Shown here piece by piece: positions 23,249-32,406 of a DNA stretch of 44,038 bases (position 1 is the stretch's first letter; each line of letters begins with the position of its first letter). The notes under the pieces are model-generated. The model was not told the origin of the DNA. It did no database searches and saw nothing but the letters and a program-made list of their open reading frames with translations. The position numbers and the translations under genes were made by a program. Origin of the DNA: an archaeon. Lineage in GTDB: Archaea; Micrarchaeota; Micrarchaeia; Anstonellales; Anstonellaceae. The stretch lies in NCBI GenBank assembly GCA_020056305.1, contig JAGVIA010000035.1, positions 1-44,038 of the forward strand. The letters run 5' to 3'.

Positions 23249-23715
23249 AACTATCAAGCAGTCGCGCAAGGGGCATAGCCCTCACGGTAGAGGTAATCAT
23301 AGCTTTGCTCCTCGCATTCATGACCATCATAATAACGTTCAGCCTCCTCAATAATGCCAGGCCTTCAGCAATAGAATTCGCCCATATGCGATCAATTTCC
23401 TTTGACGTCTTAACGGTTCTTGAAAAAACAGGCTCGCTCACAAGCCCGTTTGACCACCTGGGAATCTCAAATGCCACCAACACAAGCTCCATCCGCGAAG
23501 TGCTTCGCCAGACGCCATATTTCTTCTGCGCCAAGCTGGATGCGTACCAGAACTCAACCTATATCAACTACACGGTCGTCAAGGCCAATTGCGATTACAG
23601 CTCCGAGGACTTCCAAGTGGCATGGCGGACATTCCAGTACCCCGTGAATGCAACGGATTACCGGTACTTCACTGCCAGGCTCACATCCTGGTACAAGAGG
23701 GTCGGCACGACATGA
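23245..23715 (+). CDS. Pilin-like membrane-anchored protein
   Basis: 156 residues. N terminus MKLSSSRARG followed by a pilin-like hydrophobic helix with an acidic residue (IALTVEVIIALLLAFMTIIITF), where cleavage after RG is plausible but the motif is not classical. Small extracellular head with sequons and two Cys (FFCAK, ANCDY) that could form a disulfide. Start at 23245 gives an ATGA overlap with the upstream stop; the earlier track start is rejected. Overlaps the next gene by ATGA as well. Confidence 0.65.
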   Translation: MKLSSSRARGIALTVEVIIALLLAFMTIIITFSLLNNARPSAIEFAHMRSISFDVLTVLEKTGSLTSPFDHLGISNATNTSSIREVLRQTPYFFCAKLDAYQNSTYINYTVVKANCDYSSEDFQVAWRTFQYPVNATDYRYFTARLTSWYKRVGTT

Positions 23716-24659
23716 ACTCAAAAAAAGGCATAATCTATTCGATTGCGGTCCTTGCATTCTCCCTAGTGATAGTAGGGCTGGCGCAGTTTGCCATCGAGCA
23801 GCACGACGCATCCAAGTCGGATTTTGTCGAAATCGAGAATATCGTGGCTGCCGGCTATGCATTTGATGACGTTTCCGACGACCTGCGCTATCTCACGGGC
23901 GCGGACATTGCACTTGAGCGCAATTCCACAACGCTGATAATACACTACTATGACAAGACTCCGTTCCTCCCGGTTGGCAGTCCCCTCGTGAACGAAACCA
24001 CATACGCAACGTACCTCTCAGGGGATTACTTTACCCTCAGCCGCAGCAACCTCTCCCTTAACGCATCGTCGCTCAATGGCACATCCGCGCCTGTCATCTA
24101 CCTTGCATACGACCTTGGGGGCGTAAACGACACCAACACTTCGATATACCACCAGATAGGGAGCGAAGTTGACATCGCGCAGATAAACATTTCAAACCGC
24201 TTCAAGCCCTATCGCATGGATTTTGTGATACGCTGCAACCTATCGGGTGTGATCCTCAATTCCACATCCAATGACACGACGGTCGGCCCGTCCCTGCTCG
24301 CATACGTGGATTACCAAGATCCAATCTTCAAAATCAACCAGCTATTCAACTTCAACCTGACAAACGGCACGGGCACTTCGGACACAAACAAGAGCATCAC
24401 CATTAATTTCCTTCCATACGGGAACAACTACTTCCAGATCGCGTTCAACGGCAGCGAATTTTCCCACACCCCGGAGCAGGGAGAGCCGTACAAGGTCAAG
24501 TTTGTCTCGCTGCGCAACTCCAACTGCGCATGGAACGCCTCTGTTTTCGTGAACACGACTGACTACCCTGCCGAATTTTTTGCATACTACAACGCATGGG
24601 CGAATTTCACGCACGGCAACCTCTCCAAAATCGGAATGGTGCCCATAGGCAGGGCGTAA
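23712..24659 (+). CDS. Membrane-anchored surface protein of the pilin operon
   Basis: 315 residues. MNSKKG precedes a hydrophobic helix (IIYSIAVLAFSLVIVGLAQF) with no acidic residue at +5, so it may be an uncleaved N-terminal anchor or a strongly diverged pilin. The ~280-residue exterior part is beta-rich with many N-x-S/T sequons (NLSLNASSLNGT, NSTSNDT). Start at 23712 by ATGA overlap with the preceding gene; the track version from 23589 is the wrong start. Last gene of the five-gene surface operon; the 140-bp gap to the ATPase contains only a promoter. Confidence 0.65.
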   Translation: MNSKKGIIYSIAVLAFSLVIVGLAQFAIEQHDASKSDFVEIENIVAAGYAFDDVSDDLRYLTGADIALERNSTTLIIHYYDKTPFLPVGSPLVNETTYATYLSGDYFTLSRSNLSLNASSLNGTSAPVIYLAYDLGGVNDTNTSIYHQIGSEVDIAQINISNRFKPYRMDFVIRCNLSGVILNSTSNDTTVGPSLLAYVDYQDPIFKINQLFNFNLTNGTGTSDTNKSITINFLPYGNNYFQIAFNGSEFSHTPEQGEPYKVKFVSLRNSNCAWNASVFVNTTDYPAEFFAYYNAWANFTHGNLSKIGMVPIGRA

Positions 24660-24770
24660 GAACAGCAGAAGCAGGAGCCAACAAAGTGCGTTTCTCCATC
24701 CTGCGCATCTGGTGGCATTCGCATTTTTTCCATGTCAGCGAGCAGTCCCTCCAATTCCCAAAAAACGCAT

Positions 24771-24779
24771 GTTTAAATA
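24771..24779 (+). promoter_or_regulatory. TATA box of the secretion ATPase gene
   Basis: gtttaaata is centred 27 nt before the ATG at 24802, predicting a leaderless mRNA for the ATPase and the two membrane genes behind it. Confidence 0.6.
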
Positions 24780-24801
24780 ATGTAAATCGGTTGTAGCAAC
24801 G

Positions 24802-26529
24802 ATGCTAGTAACCAAGATTGACCAGCTTGTCGACCTTGCCCGTGCGCAAAAGAGCCCGACACTGGAGTTTGCCGCAACAAAGCTCGACTTGCCGATAAAG
24901 GCGGTCGAGGCAATCGCAAGCATGCTTGAGCGGGGCAATGTTGTCGAAATCCGCTACCCTGTCAACATCCTAGAAAAGCCATACCTGGTCTTCCGCGGGC
25001 TGCCCCCGGAGCCTGCGCCAAAGCAGGAGGGCGAGCGCGGCAAGGTCATCCTCACCTACTCCTTCAAGGCAGACCGCGTTCCCGCAACAGTGCAGGTGTC
25101 AGACACGGGCCGCGAAAAATATTACACCATTTCCCTAGTCGAGCTCTCGCAGCCCACGCGCATTTTCCTTGACGAGATAAAAGAGGAGCTTCTCCGCTCG
25201 GTCCCCGCAGAGCAAAGCGACGTATCCGACGTGGAGAAGCTTGCGAAAATAAAGTCCGACTTCTCAAGAAAGATAGAAAAATACCTCGAAACCTACCACC
25301 TCGGGCCAGAAACAAGCGAGCTTCTCACGGGCATGCTGCTCCACATAATGTTCGGGCTTGGCGAGCTTGACATGCTCACGCAGGACGACTCGCTTGAGGA
25401 AATCGCAGTCATCAACAGCAAGCAGCCTATCGGCATCTACCATAGAAAATTCGGCTGGCTCAAAACTAACATGTACATGCCGGACGAGGATGCGATATTC
25501 AACTATTCCTCGCAAATAGCCCGCCGCGTCGGAAGGCAAATCGCGGTCCTCACGCCCATACTGGATGCACGGCTGGAAACAGGCGACCGCGTGAACGCAA
25601 CCCTTGCGCCAATATCCGCTCATGGGAACACCATCACAATCAGAAAGTTCGCAAAAGACCCCTGGACAGTCATCAACCTAATCACAGACCAGTCGCACAC
25701 CATGACTACTGAGATGGCAGGCATGCTCTGGCAGGCAATCCACTATGAGATGAATGTGCTGGTTGCAGGCGGCACAGCATCCGGAAAAACATCCGCCCTA
25801 AACGCGCTTCTCGCATTCATCCCGCCAAACCAGCGCATCCTGACAATAGAGGATACAAGAGAGCTTGTGCTGCCGTCCTTCCAGTGGAACTGGATACCGA
25901 TGCTCACGCGCAACTCGAATGCGGAAGGGCTTGGGGAAGTTAGCATGCTGGATTTGATGGTATCCGCATTGCGCATGAGGCCTGACCGCATCGTGCTGGG
26001 AGAAATGAGGCGCCAGAAGGAGGCAGAGGTGCTATTTGAGGCAATGCACACTGGCCACTCGGTCTACTCCACGCTTCACGCCGATACCTCAAATCAGGTT
26101 ATTCGGCGCCTGACAAACCCGCCCATTGACATGCCGCCCTCGGAAATCGAGGCTCTGCACCTTGTTATCGTGCAATACCGTGACAGGCGGCGCAACCTGA
26201 GGCGCACCCTTGAGATATGCGAGATGACCTCGGGCGCCGGGAACGACGAGCTGTCAGCGAACATCATCTATCGCTGGCGGCCGCGCACCGACACTTTTGA
26301 GAAGGTGGGCGAGCCCACCAAATATTACAAGGAGCTCAACCTGCACACCGGCATGACGAAGGACGAGATAGTCTCGGACATAAAAAACCGCGCAATGATA
26401 CTTTCCTGGATGCTCAAAAACAAGATGTATTCGCTTGAGGCAGTCGGCAAGGTCATGTCAATCTATTATGCCGACCCGAAAAGCGTGATTGAGCTTGCAA
26501 GGGGCAATCTTGGGATAAGAAAGCCATAA
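24802..26529 (+). CDS. Type II/IV secretion system ATPase (TadA/GspE/PilB family)
   Basis: 575 residues. Hexameric motor that powers pilus assembly. Walker A VAGGTASGKTS at about 320, an Asp-box (ILTIEDTREL), Walker B-like DRIVLGEMR and the His-box STLHADT are intact. Before the conserved N-terminal domain (GLGELDMLTQDDSLEEIAV) there is an extra ~65-residue segment with winged-helix character (TLEFAATKLDLPIKAVEAIASMLERGNVVEIRYP). Placed 16 bp upstream of the first platform gene. It belongs with the class III substrates upstream; archaellum genes (arlC-H) are absent, so this is a pilus-type rather than archaellum locus. Confidence 0.92.
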   Translation: MLVTKIDQLVDLARAQKSPTLEFAATKLDLPIKAVEAIASMLERGNVVEIRYPVNILEKPYLVFRGLPPEPAPKQEGERGKVILTYSFKADRVPATVQVSDTGREKYYTISLVELSQPTRIFLDEIKEELLRSVPAEQSDVSDVEKLAKIKSDFSRKIEKYLETYHLGPETSELLTGMLLHIMFGLGELDMLTQDDSLEEIAVINSKQPIGIYHRKFGWLKTNMYMPDEDAIFNYSSQIARRVGRQIAVLTPILDARLETGDRVNATLAPISAHGNTITIRKFAKDPWTVINLITDQSHTMTTEMAGMLWQAIHYEMNVLVAGGTASGKTSALNALLAFIPPNQRILTIEDTRELVLPSFQWNWIPMLTRNSNAEGLGEVSMLDLMVSALRMRPDRIVLGEMRRQKEAEVLFEAMHTGHSVYSTLHADTSNQVIRRLTNPPIDMPPSEIEALHLVIVQYRDRRRNLRRTLEICEMTSGAGNDELSANIIYRWRPRTDTFEKVGEPTKYYKELNLHTGMTKDEIVSDIKNRAMILSWMLKNKMYSLEAVGKVMSIYYADPKSVIELARGNLGIRKP

Positions 26530-26544
26530 GTTCATGGTGCTAAC

Positions 26545-27432
26545 ATGAGAATCCCGCTGATGCTAATCTCATTGGAAGCCGCGCCAGCCCTTGGCAACCG
26601 CTTCCGCGGGCTTGGCATCCGCCTCTCCTCATTCTACCCGGGCCTCAAATACGACCTGCGCAACGCCGCCCTTGACATCGGAGTGGAGCAATTCTGCGTT
26701 GCCGCATTTTTCTCGGCATTGATATGGGCCACGATATTCGGCGTGTTCCTCTTAGTTGTCGGGCAGATACGCCCTGAGCTTCCCGCGCCCATAAAGATAC
26801 TTGGGCCCGGCCTTGCATTTTTTGTGACCCTCATATTCTTCATCGTCCTCCACCTGTCATACCCCAAGGTGATTGCGAAAAACATCGCGGACAAAATCGA
26901 CCGCGACCTCACTTTTGCCGCCCGCGACATGCTGATTCAGATAAGCTCAGGCATCCCCCTCTACACAGTGCTTCGCAACATCTCCGAATCGGATTATGGG
27001 CAGGTGAGCAAGGAGTTCACAAAGGTGATAAACGACATACGCGGAGGCCAGTCGCTGGTGACTGCGCTTGAGAACATGGCGCTTCGCAGCCAATCGCAGT
27101 ATCTCAAGAAGACCGCCTGGCAGCTCATCACCGCGGTGCGCGCAGGCGCAAACCTTTCAAGCTCCCTAAAGGGCATCGTGAAGCTGCTTGTGGATTACCA
27201 GTTCTCGCTCAACAAGAGCTACAACGCCGAGCTCAACTTCATCGTGCTAATCTACCTTCTCGTCTCCGCAGTCGTGCCGACAGTGGGAGTCACGGTGCTT
27301 GTGATTTTCTCAGTGTTCGGCATACTGGGCATCACCCCCGAGCTTTTTGCCGCGATAGTCACAGGCTCGTTCATTGTGCAGCTCGGAATGATCGGCTATG
27401 TCTTTGTGAAGCGGCCGAACATGTATGTGTAA
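26545..27432 (+). CDS. TadC/GspF-type pilus platform protein 1
   Basis: 295 residues. Polytopic inner platform protein: two hydrophobic segments near residues 48-75 and 85-110, a cytoplasmic GspF/T2SSF domain (FAARDMLIQISSGIPLYTVLRNISESDYGQVSKEF, with a second half around TAVRAGANLSSSLKGI), and two C-terminal helices (about 228-290). The ATPase converts ATP hydrolysis into rotation or swivelling of such proteins. Pairs with the next gene, as TadB with TadC. Confidence 0.85.
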   Translation: MRIPLMLISLEAAPALGNRFRGLGIRLSSFYPGLKYDLRNAALDIGVEQFCVAAFFSALIWATIFGVFLLVVGQIRPELPAPIKILGPGLAFFVTLIFFIVLHLSYPKVIAKNIADKIDRDLTFAARDMLIQISSGIPLYTVLRNISESDYGQVSKEFTKVINDIRGGQSLVTALENMALRSQSQYLKKTAWQLITAVRAGANLSSSLKGIVKLLVDYQFSLNKSYNAELNFIVLIYLLVSAVVPTVGVTVLVIFSVFGILGITPELFAAIVTGSFIVQLGMIGYVFVKRPNMYV

Positions 27433-27492
27433 AACCAAAAATGAAAGCGGAAATGGCATGCCAATTTATCGGCGTGCGCAAGCGTGTGAAAA

Positions 27493-28536
27493 ATGGCAAA
27501 GAAGTATATCATATACAGAAAATTCGCATTCACGCTCCCTCCCAGGCAGGTGACGGCAGTCTCAAAGATGCTAAATTATGCCGGCATCCCAACCTCCCCG
27601 GAGATTTGGGTGGGCTCAAAGCTCGTGCTCGCGCTTCTTGCTGGAATAATCGGCGCGCTCATCCCATTCACGATATTCCGCTTCGCAGGCGTGTTCGGCC
27701 TCTCATTCACCGATGCAACCACCTCTGATGTCATCCTGATGCTTGGCATGTCTTTTGCCACCGGCGCGTTGCTGTTCGCAACAGTTGCCATCCTCTTCTA
27801 CCTGCACCTCTACTACATCATACACGACCGCACGCACCGCGTCGAGGCAATCCTGCCTGACTTCCTTCTAATGGTCGCGGCGAATCTGCGCGCAGGCCTC
27901 ACGCCATTTTCCGCGCTCCAGGTTGCCGCCAGGCCCGAGTTCGGCCCGCTTGAGGCAGAGGTGCGCATCATCTCATCGCGCTCGATGGGCACGGAATCAT
28001 TCACTGATGCGCTGCGCAAGCTCACGGACCGCGTTGACAGCAACGTGCTTCGCCGCACCATCAACTTCTTTGAAAACGGCCTGAAAAGCGGAGGAAAGCT
28101 CGCGCAGCTGCTTGAAACTTCCGCAGACGAGATCCGCGAGATGGACGAGCTCAAGCGCGAGATGATGCTAAACACCAAGACATATGCCATTTTCCTTATC
28201 TTCATCCTGATTTTCGGCCTTCCGCTCCTTCTTGCAATATCGACTGAGTTCCTTGGCACTTTCACAAAGATCCAGAGCCAGCTCAGCACGGATGACCTAA
28301 AGGGCGTAAGCGCAATTTCCGCGCCCAAGATCTCAATTGACGTGGGCTTCATCAACCAGATGGCAGGCGTCATCATAATCGGCACATCCATCCTCATCAG
28401 CATACTGGTGGGCGTGATTTCCGAGGGCAAAATACTGTACGGGCTCAAATACGCAGTGCCCCTCTCCATAGCATCGGGCACAATGTTCATGATTTGCAAG
28501 ATGATGATCGGCGGATTCATTGGGCAGCTTATTTGA
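27493..28536 (+). CDS. TadC/GspF-type pilus platform protein 2
   Basis: 347 residues. Same organisation as platform protein 1: paired N-terminal membrane helices (about 40-110), a GspF domain (VEAILPDFLLMVAANLRAGLTPFSALQVAARPEFGPL) and C-terminal helices (about 220-240, 285-345). MAKKYIIYRKF is a good start; a 95-aa overlapping ORF in another frame is a shadow. A 60-bp gap after the first platform gene contains no clear promoter, so the three machine genes are probably one transcript. Confidence 0.85.
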   Translation: MAKKYIIYRKFAFTLPPRQVTAVSKMLNYAGIPTSPEIWVGSKLVLALLAGIIGALIPFTIFRFAGVFGLSFTDATTSDVILMLGMSFATGALLFATVAILFYLHLYYIIHDRTHRVEAILPDFLLMVAANLRAGLTPFSALQVAARPEFGPLEAEVRIISSRSMGTESFTDALRKLTDRVDSNVLRRTINFFENGLKSGGKLAQLLETSADEIREMDELKREMMLNTKTYAIFLIFILIFGLPLLLAISTEFLGTFTKIQSQLSTDDLKGVSAISAPKISIDVGFINQMAGVIIIGTSILISILVGVISEGKILYGLKYAVPLSIASGTMFMICKMMIGGFIGQLI

Positions 28537-28558
28537 AATCACCCAGCGCGTGAATGCC

Positions 28559-29182
28559 ATGAAGCAATCCCTTGTTTGGTACGCATCCTACGGCTCGAAT
28601 CTTCTAAAGAGCAGATTCATGTGCTATATTGAAGGCGGAAAGCCAGAAGGCAGCGATAAAGTCGAAACAGGCTGCGAAGATAAAACTCCTCCGAGCGAAG
28701 ACAAGCAAATATTTATCCCCCATCAGATGTATTTCGCCAAAAACTCGCCACGTTGGCAGAATGGTGGCATTGCATTCATAGATGTCGAAAAAGGCATTAA
28801 GCGCACAACGTTGGGGCGAATGTATCTGATAACGGAGAGTCAGTTCAGGGATGTTGTCAAGCAGGAAAATGATTGTGTAGCATTTTCTATCGATTTGGAA
28901 AAGGTAAAAGAAAAAGGCAGTTTTGTTTTTCACAATTCATGGTACGGGCGAATCATATATCTAGGCGAGGACGGCGGCTATCCTGTCTTCTCATTTACTG
29001 CTCCATGGTCCATGGGCGAAGTCGAAACCACAAAACCCTTGCCAAGTTATTTGAAAATCATAATTCGCGGGCTAAAGGAAGCGTATCTGGATAAAAAAGA
29101 CAGCGAGCTGCTTGATTATCTGGCAAGCAAGCCAGGCATAACTGAAAATTACCGAAAAGAGCAATTACGCACGCTTGTCTAG
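28559..29182 (+). CDS. YGSN-motif (gamma-glutamylcyclotransferase-like fold) protein
   Basis: 207 residues. The opening WYASYGSNLLKSRF places a YGSN substrate loop at the N terminus, as in the AIG2/gamma-glutamylcyclotransferase fold, but it belongs to a larger, poorly characterised branch seen in bacteria that begins WYASYGSNL and is often mis-named. A typical catalytic Glu was not located. The gene is more AT-rich than the pilus genes before it and functionally unrelated to them. The ATG at 28559 is used; the earlier track start overlaps the platform gene. Converges on the DHS gene, 10 bp away, with a TTTTT tract in the gap. Confidence 0.65.
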   Translation: MKQSLVWYASYGSNLLKSRFMCYIEGGKPEGSDKVETGCEDKTPPSEDKQIFIPHQMYFAKNSPRWQNGGIAFIDVEKGIKRTTLGRMYLITESQFRDVVKQENDCVAFSIDLEKVKEKGSFVFHNSWYGRIIYLGEDGGYPVFSFTAPWSMGEVETTKPLPSYLKIIIRGLKEAYLDKKDSELLDYLASKPGITENYRKEQLRTLV

Positions 29183-29191
29183 GGCGTTTTT

Positions 29192-30175
29192 CTACCATCC
29201 CAGCACATACGCAAACATGAGCGGCGCAACGATTGTGGCATCAGACTCGATTATGAACCTCGGCGTGCTTGCCTCAAGCTTGCCCCACGTGATTTTCTCA
29301 TTGGGCACCGCGCCCGAATACGAGCCATAGCTTGTTGTCGAATCCGATATCTGGCAGAAGTAGCCCCAGAATTTTGCCTCCTTGAACAAATCCTGCGCGA
29401 TAAGGGGCACCACGCATATCGGGAAATCCCCGGCAATGCCGCCGCCTATCTGGAAAAACCCAATGCTTGAATCCTTCGTCTCTTTCTGGTACCATGCTAT
29501 CAGTTCCGTCATGTAGTTTATGCCGCTCTTTATCGTCTCAACGTTCTTTATCCTGCCATCCGCGCAGGCAGCCGCAAAAACATTGCCCAGCGTTGAATCC
29601 TCCCAACCCGGGACAAATATCGGCAAATTTTTCTCTGCGGCAGCCACAATCCAGCTGTCCTTGGGGTCTATCTGGTAAAATTTCTTGTAAATGCCCGTGT
29701 TAATGGCCTCGTAAATGAACTCGTGCGGCAGCCTCTTCTTCCCTGCCATGTCATCTTTTTTCCAAAGCTCTAAAATAAGCCGCTCAACCCTGCGCATTGC
29801 CTCCTCTTCTGGTATGCACGTGTCTGTCACGCGATTGAGGTGCCTGTTCAGCAAATCCTCCTCATCCTTTGGCGACAAATGCCGATAATGTGGCACGCGC
29901 ACATAATGCTTGTGCGCAACGAGATTGAACACGTCCTCTTCCAGGTTCGCGCCAGTGCATGTGATCGCATGCACTTTTCCCGCACGTATCATTTCCGCAA
30001 GTGATTTTCCAAGCTCCGCGGTGCTCATTGCGCCAGCAAGGGTGACCATCATCTTGCCGCCTGACTCGACGTGTTTTTTGTATGCTTCCGCGGCATCAAT
30101 TAGCGTTGCCGCATTGAAATGCAGGAAATGTTCCTTCAAAAAATTGCTTATCTGGCCATTCTTCATTTGTTTCAC
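29192..30175 (-). CDS. dys: Deoxyhypusine synthase
   Basis: 327 residues. Uses spermidine and NAD+ to place an aminobutyl group on the conserved lysine of translation factor aIF5A. The NAD-binding region shows TLAGAMSTAELGK and TCTGANLEEDVFN, and the C-terminal active-site segment PNEKITWGK carries the lysine that forms the enzyme-aminobutyl intermediate (about residue 297). Length is typical. Start at 30175 or the ATG three codons later; a TATA-like ttttattatttaa (about 30186-30198) precedes it. Monocistronic, divergent from thrS. Confidence 0.95.
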   Translation of the reverse strand: MKQMKNGQISNFLKEHFLHFNAATLIDAAEAYKKHVESGGKMMVTLAGAMSTAELGKSLAEMIRAGKVHAITCTGANLEEDVFNLVAHKHYVRVPHYRHLSPKDEEDLLNRHLNRVTDTCIPEEEAMRRVERLILELWKKDDMAGKKRLPHEFIYEAINTGIYKKFYQIDPKDSWIVAAAEKNLPIFVPGWEDSTLGNVFAAACADGRIKNVETIKSGINYMTELIAWYQKETKDSSIGFFQIGGGIAGDFPICVVPLIAQDLFKEAKFWGYFCQISDSTTSYGSYSGAVPNEKITWGKLEASTPRFIIESDATIVAPLMFAYVLGW

Positions 30176-30377
30176 GCAAAAAATTATCTGTTAAATAATA
30201 AAAGGCTTTGTAAATTTTTTTTGAGAAAAAAATATTTGCAAGCCGTCGCATGCAAGCCAAAAAAACCTTGCAATGGCGCACTCTGCCAAAAAAGCCGCTC
30301 AAATGCCCGCCTTGCCAAAAAAATGCAGCATGCTGCCAAACTAAAGGCTAAAAAATCCCCTTTTCCAATCTATTGAT

Positions 30378-32342
30378 ATGAAAATTCTAACGATACACTC
30401 TGATTTCATCGAGTTTGAGCCGCTTTCCAAGGCAGTCAAGGCAGCGGAGGAAATAACTAAGGAGAAAAAGCGCATTGAGGAATGCCTGGTGGCATTCGCA
30501 TCAGTGGAAAAAGACGACACTGACATTGATGGCGTGGCAGAGCAGGCTGCAAAAGAAATACTGAAAGTGTGCAACCAGGTGAAAACAAAGAAGGTGGTGC
30601 TCTACCCGTTTGTGCATCTCACATCATCCCCCTCGCCTCTGGATACGGCGCTTGCAACACTGAAAAAAACCGAATCCATCCTTGCCTCTGACGCCTCTTA
30701 CTCCATTACGCGCGCGCCATTTGGCTGGTACAAGTCATTTGACATCAAATGCAAGGGCCACCCGCTCTCCGAGCTCTCAAGGCATTTTGGCGCAGAAGGC
30801 GCATATGCGAAGGGCGGGAAAGATGCGAAGGAAGCAGGAATCGGCGGAAAGGACGCAAAAGGCGCAGGGCATATGCAAGTAAAAGACATTTCATCTGCCG
30901 CCCATGCATCCGCCCCAAAGGAAGTAGTTTCTGAATCCCTAAAGGCAGATGACTGCGTGAAGCGCGAATATTTCATACTCTCGCCAGACGGCACTCTTCT
31001 GCCAGCAAGTTCCTTTGTCTTCTCCAAGCATCCGCTCCTAAAAAAGTTTGTGAATTACGAGACGAACAAGGTGCGCGCCTATGACAAGGAGCCTCCGCAC
31101 ATCGCGCTCATGCGCGAGCATGCAATCGCATCGCACGAGCCTGCGTCCGACTCCGGCAACCTGCGCTGGTATCCAAACGGCCGGCTCATGAAAAAGCTCA
31201 TTGAGCGGCGCATCATGGACATCTGCATCGGATATGGCGCAATGGAAGTCGAGACCCCGATAATGTATGACTTTGAGCACCCATGCCTCAAGAAATACCT
31301 AAACCGCTTCCCTGCGCGCCAATACGTCGTTAAAAGCGACGAAAAGGAGTATTTCCTGCGCTTTGCCGCATGCTTCGGGCAATTCCTAATCGCCTCCGAC
31401 ATGGTAATCAGCCACAAGAATTTGCCAATAAAGCTCTTTGAGCTCACAAAATATTCATTCCGCCGCGAGCAGTCCGGCGAAGTGGCTGGATTGCGGCGCC
31501 TTCGCGCATTCACAATGCCTGATATGCACACCTTTGCAAAGGATGCCGATGGCGCGCGCACCGCCTTTACCGAACAGTTCAACCTCTGTGTAGACTGGAT
31601 GGACATGCTCGGTCCCTCATACGAGGCAGCATTCCGCATCCAGCGCGACTGGTACAATGAGAACAAGGAATGGTATGCCGCGCTTGTGAAGCGCTTTGGC
31701 AAGCCGGTGCTTGTGGAAATGTTCTCCGAGCGCTATGCATATTTCATCACCAAGTTTGAATTCAACGTAGTTGACTGCCTTGACAAGGCATCAGCGCTTT
31801 CCACCGTTCAAATAGACGTTGAGAATGCGGAAACGTTCAACATCTCCTATGTTGATGAGAAAGGGCAGAAGCAGCGCCCATATCTTTTGCACACGTCTGT
31901 TTCCGGCAGCACAGACCGCAACATCTATGCGCTTCTCGAATGGGAGGCAATGCAAAAGGCAGCAGGCAAGACGCCAATGTTCCCGCTTTGGCTCTCGCCT
32001 TCGCAGGTAAGAATAGTGCCAGTCTCGGATGCGCAATTGCCCCATTGCGAAAAAATGCTTTCGCTGCTAAAAGCAATGGATGTGCGCGCGGACTTGGATG
32101 ACCGGGGTGAAACATTGCAAAAGAAGGTGCGCGATGCCGAGCAGCACTGGGTTCCCTTCATCGCAGTAATCGGGGACAAGGAAATCCAGAGTGGAAAGCT
32201 GGCGGTTCGCGTGCGCAAAACCGGAAAGCAAGTGCTTCTCTCGCCCGAAGAGCTCTGCGCAAGCATCACAGAAGAATGCAAGGGCATGCCATTTGAACCA
32301 CTCTCGCTTGCAGACCACCTTACGAAGAGACCGGTAATCTAG
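30378..32342 (+). CDS. thrS: Threonyl-tRNA synthetase, archaeal type
   Basis: 654 residues. The N-terminal archaeal editing domain (1-~135, starting MKILTIHSDFIEF), homologous to D-Tyr deacylase, hydrolyses Ser-tRNA-Thr. The class II catalytic core shows motif 2 FRREQSGEVAGLRRLRAF and zinc ligands in FEHPCLKKYL (Cys), MPDMHTFA (His) and YLLHTSVSGS (His), then the anticodon-binding domain. Between editing and catalytic domains (about 140-192) there is a low-complexity Gly/Ala/Lys/Glu insert (AYAKGGKDAKEAG...), which makes the protein longer than usual. The 200 bp upstream contain ccaaaaaa-type repeats but no certain promoter. Confidence 0.96.
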   Translation: MKILTIHSDFIEFEPLSKAVKAAEEITKEKKRIEECLVAFASVEKDDTDIDGVAEQAAKEILKVCNQVKTKKVVLYPFVHLTSSPSPLDTALATLKKTESILASDASYSITRAPFGWYKSFDIKCKGHPLSELSRHFGAEGAYAKGGKDAKEAGIGGKDAKGAGHMQVKDISSAAHASAPKEVVSESLKADDCVKREYFILSPDGTLLPASSFVFSKHPLLKKFVNYETNKVRAYDKEPPHIALMREHAIASHEPASDSGNLRWYPNGRLMKKLIERRIMDICIGYGAMEVETPIMYDFEHPCLKKYLNRFPARQYVVKSDEKEYFLRFAACFGQFLIASDMVISHKNLPIKLFELTKYSFRREQSGEVAGLRRLRAFTMPDMHTFAKDADGARTAFTEQFNLCVDWMDMLGPSYEAAFRIQRDWYNENKEWYAALVKRFGKPVLVEMFSERYAYFITKFEFNVVDCLDKASALSTVQIDVENAETFNISYVDEKGQKQRPYLLHTSVSGSTDRNIYALLEWEAMQKAAGKTPMFPLWLSPSQVRIVPVSDAQLPHCEKMLSLLKAMDVRADLDDRGETLQKKVRDAEQHWVPFIAVIGDKEIQSGKLAVRVRKTGKQVLLSPEELCASITEECKGMPFEPLSLADHLTKRPVI

Positions 32343-32406
32343 GGAAAAAATAAAACAAAAAAGAAGGAAAAAAAGAAAAAATAAAGAAAAAATAAAAGAA
32401 AGAAGG
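32343..32406 (-). terminator. A-rich purine tract; oligo-T terminator for argG
   Basis: Between the convergent thrS and argG stops the plus strand is nearly all A/G with six runs of five or more A; on the minus strand this gives repeated T runs right after argG. Confidence 0.5.

Noticed and set aside
27441-27728. 95-aa ORF at the start of the second platform gene
   Set aside because: Out of frame with the GspF-domain protein that begins at 27493 and lacks any domain.
30119-30376. 85-aa basic ORF and short Cys-containing frames upstream of thrS
   Set aside because: Overlaps the DHS start, frames contain repeated ccaaaaaa DNA and no consistent start or ribosome site; more likely non-coding leader.
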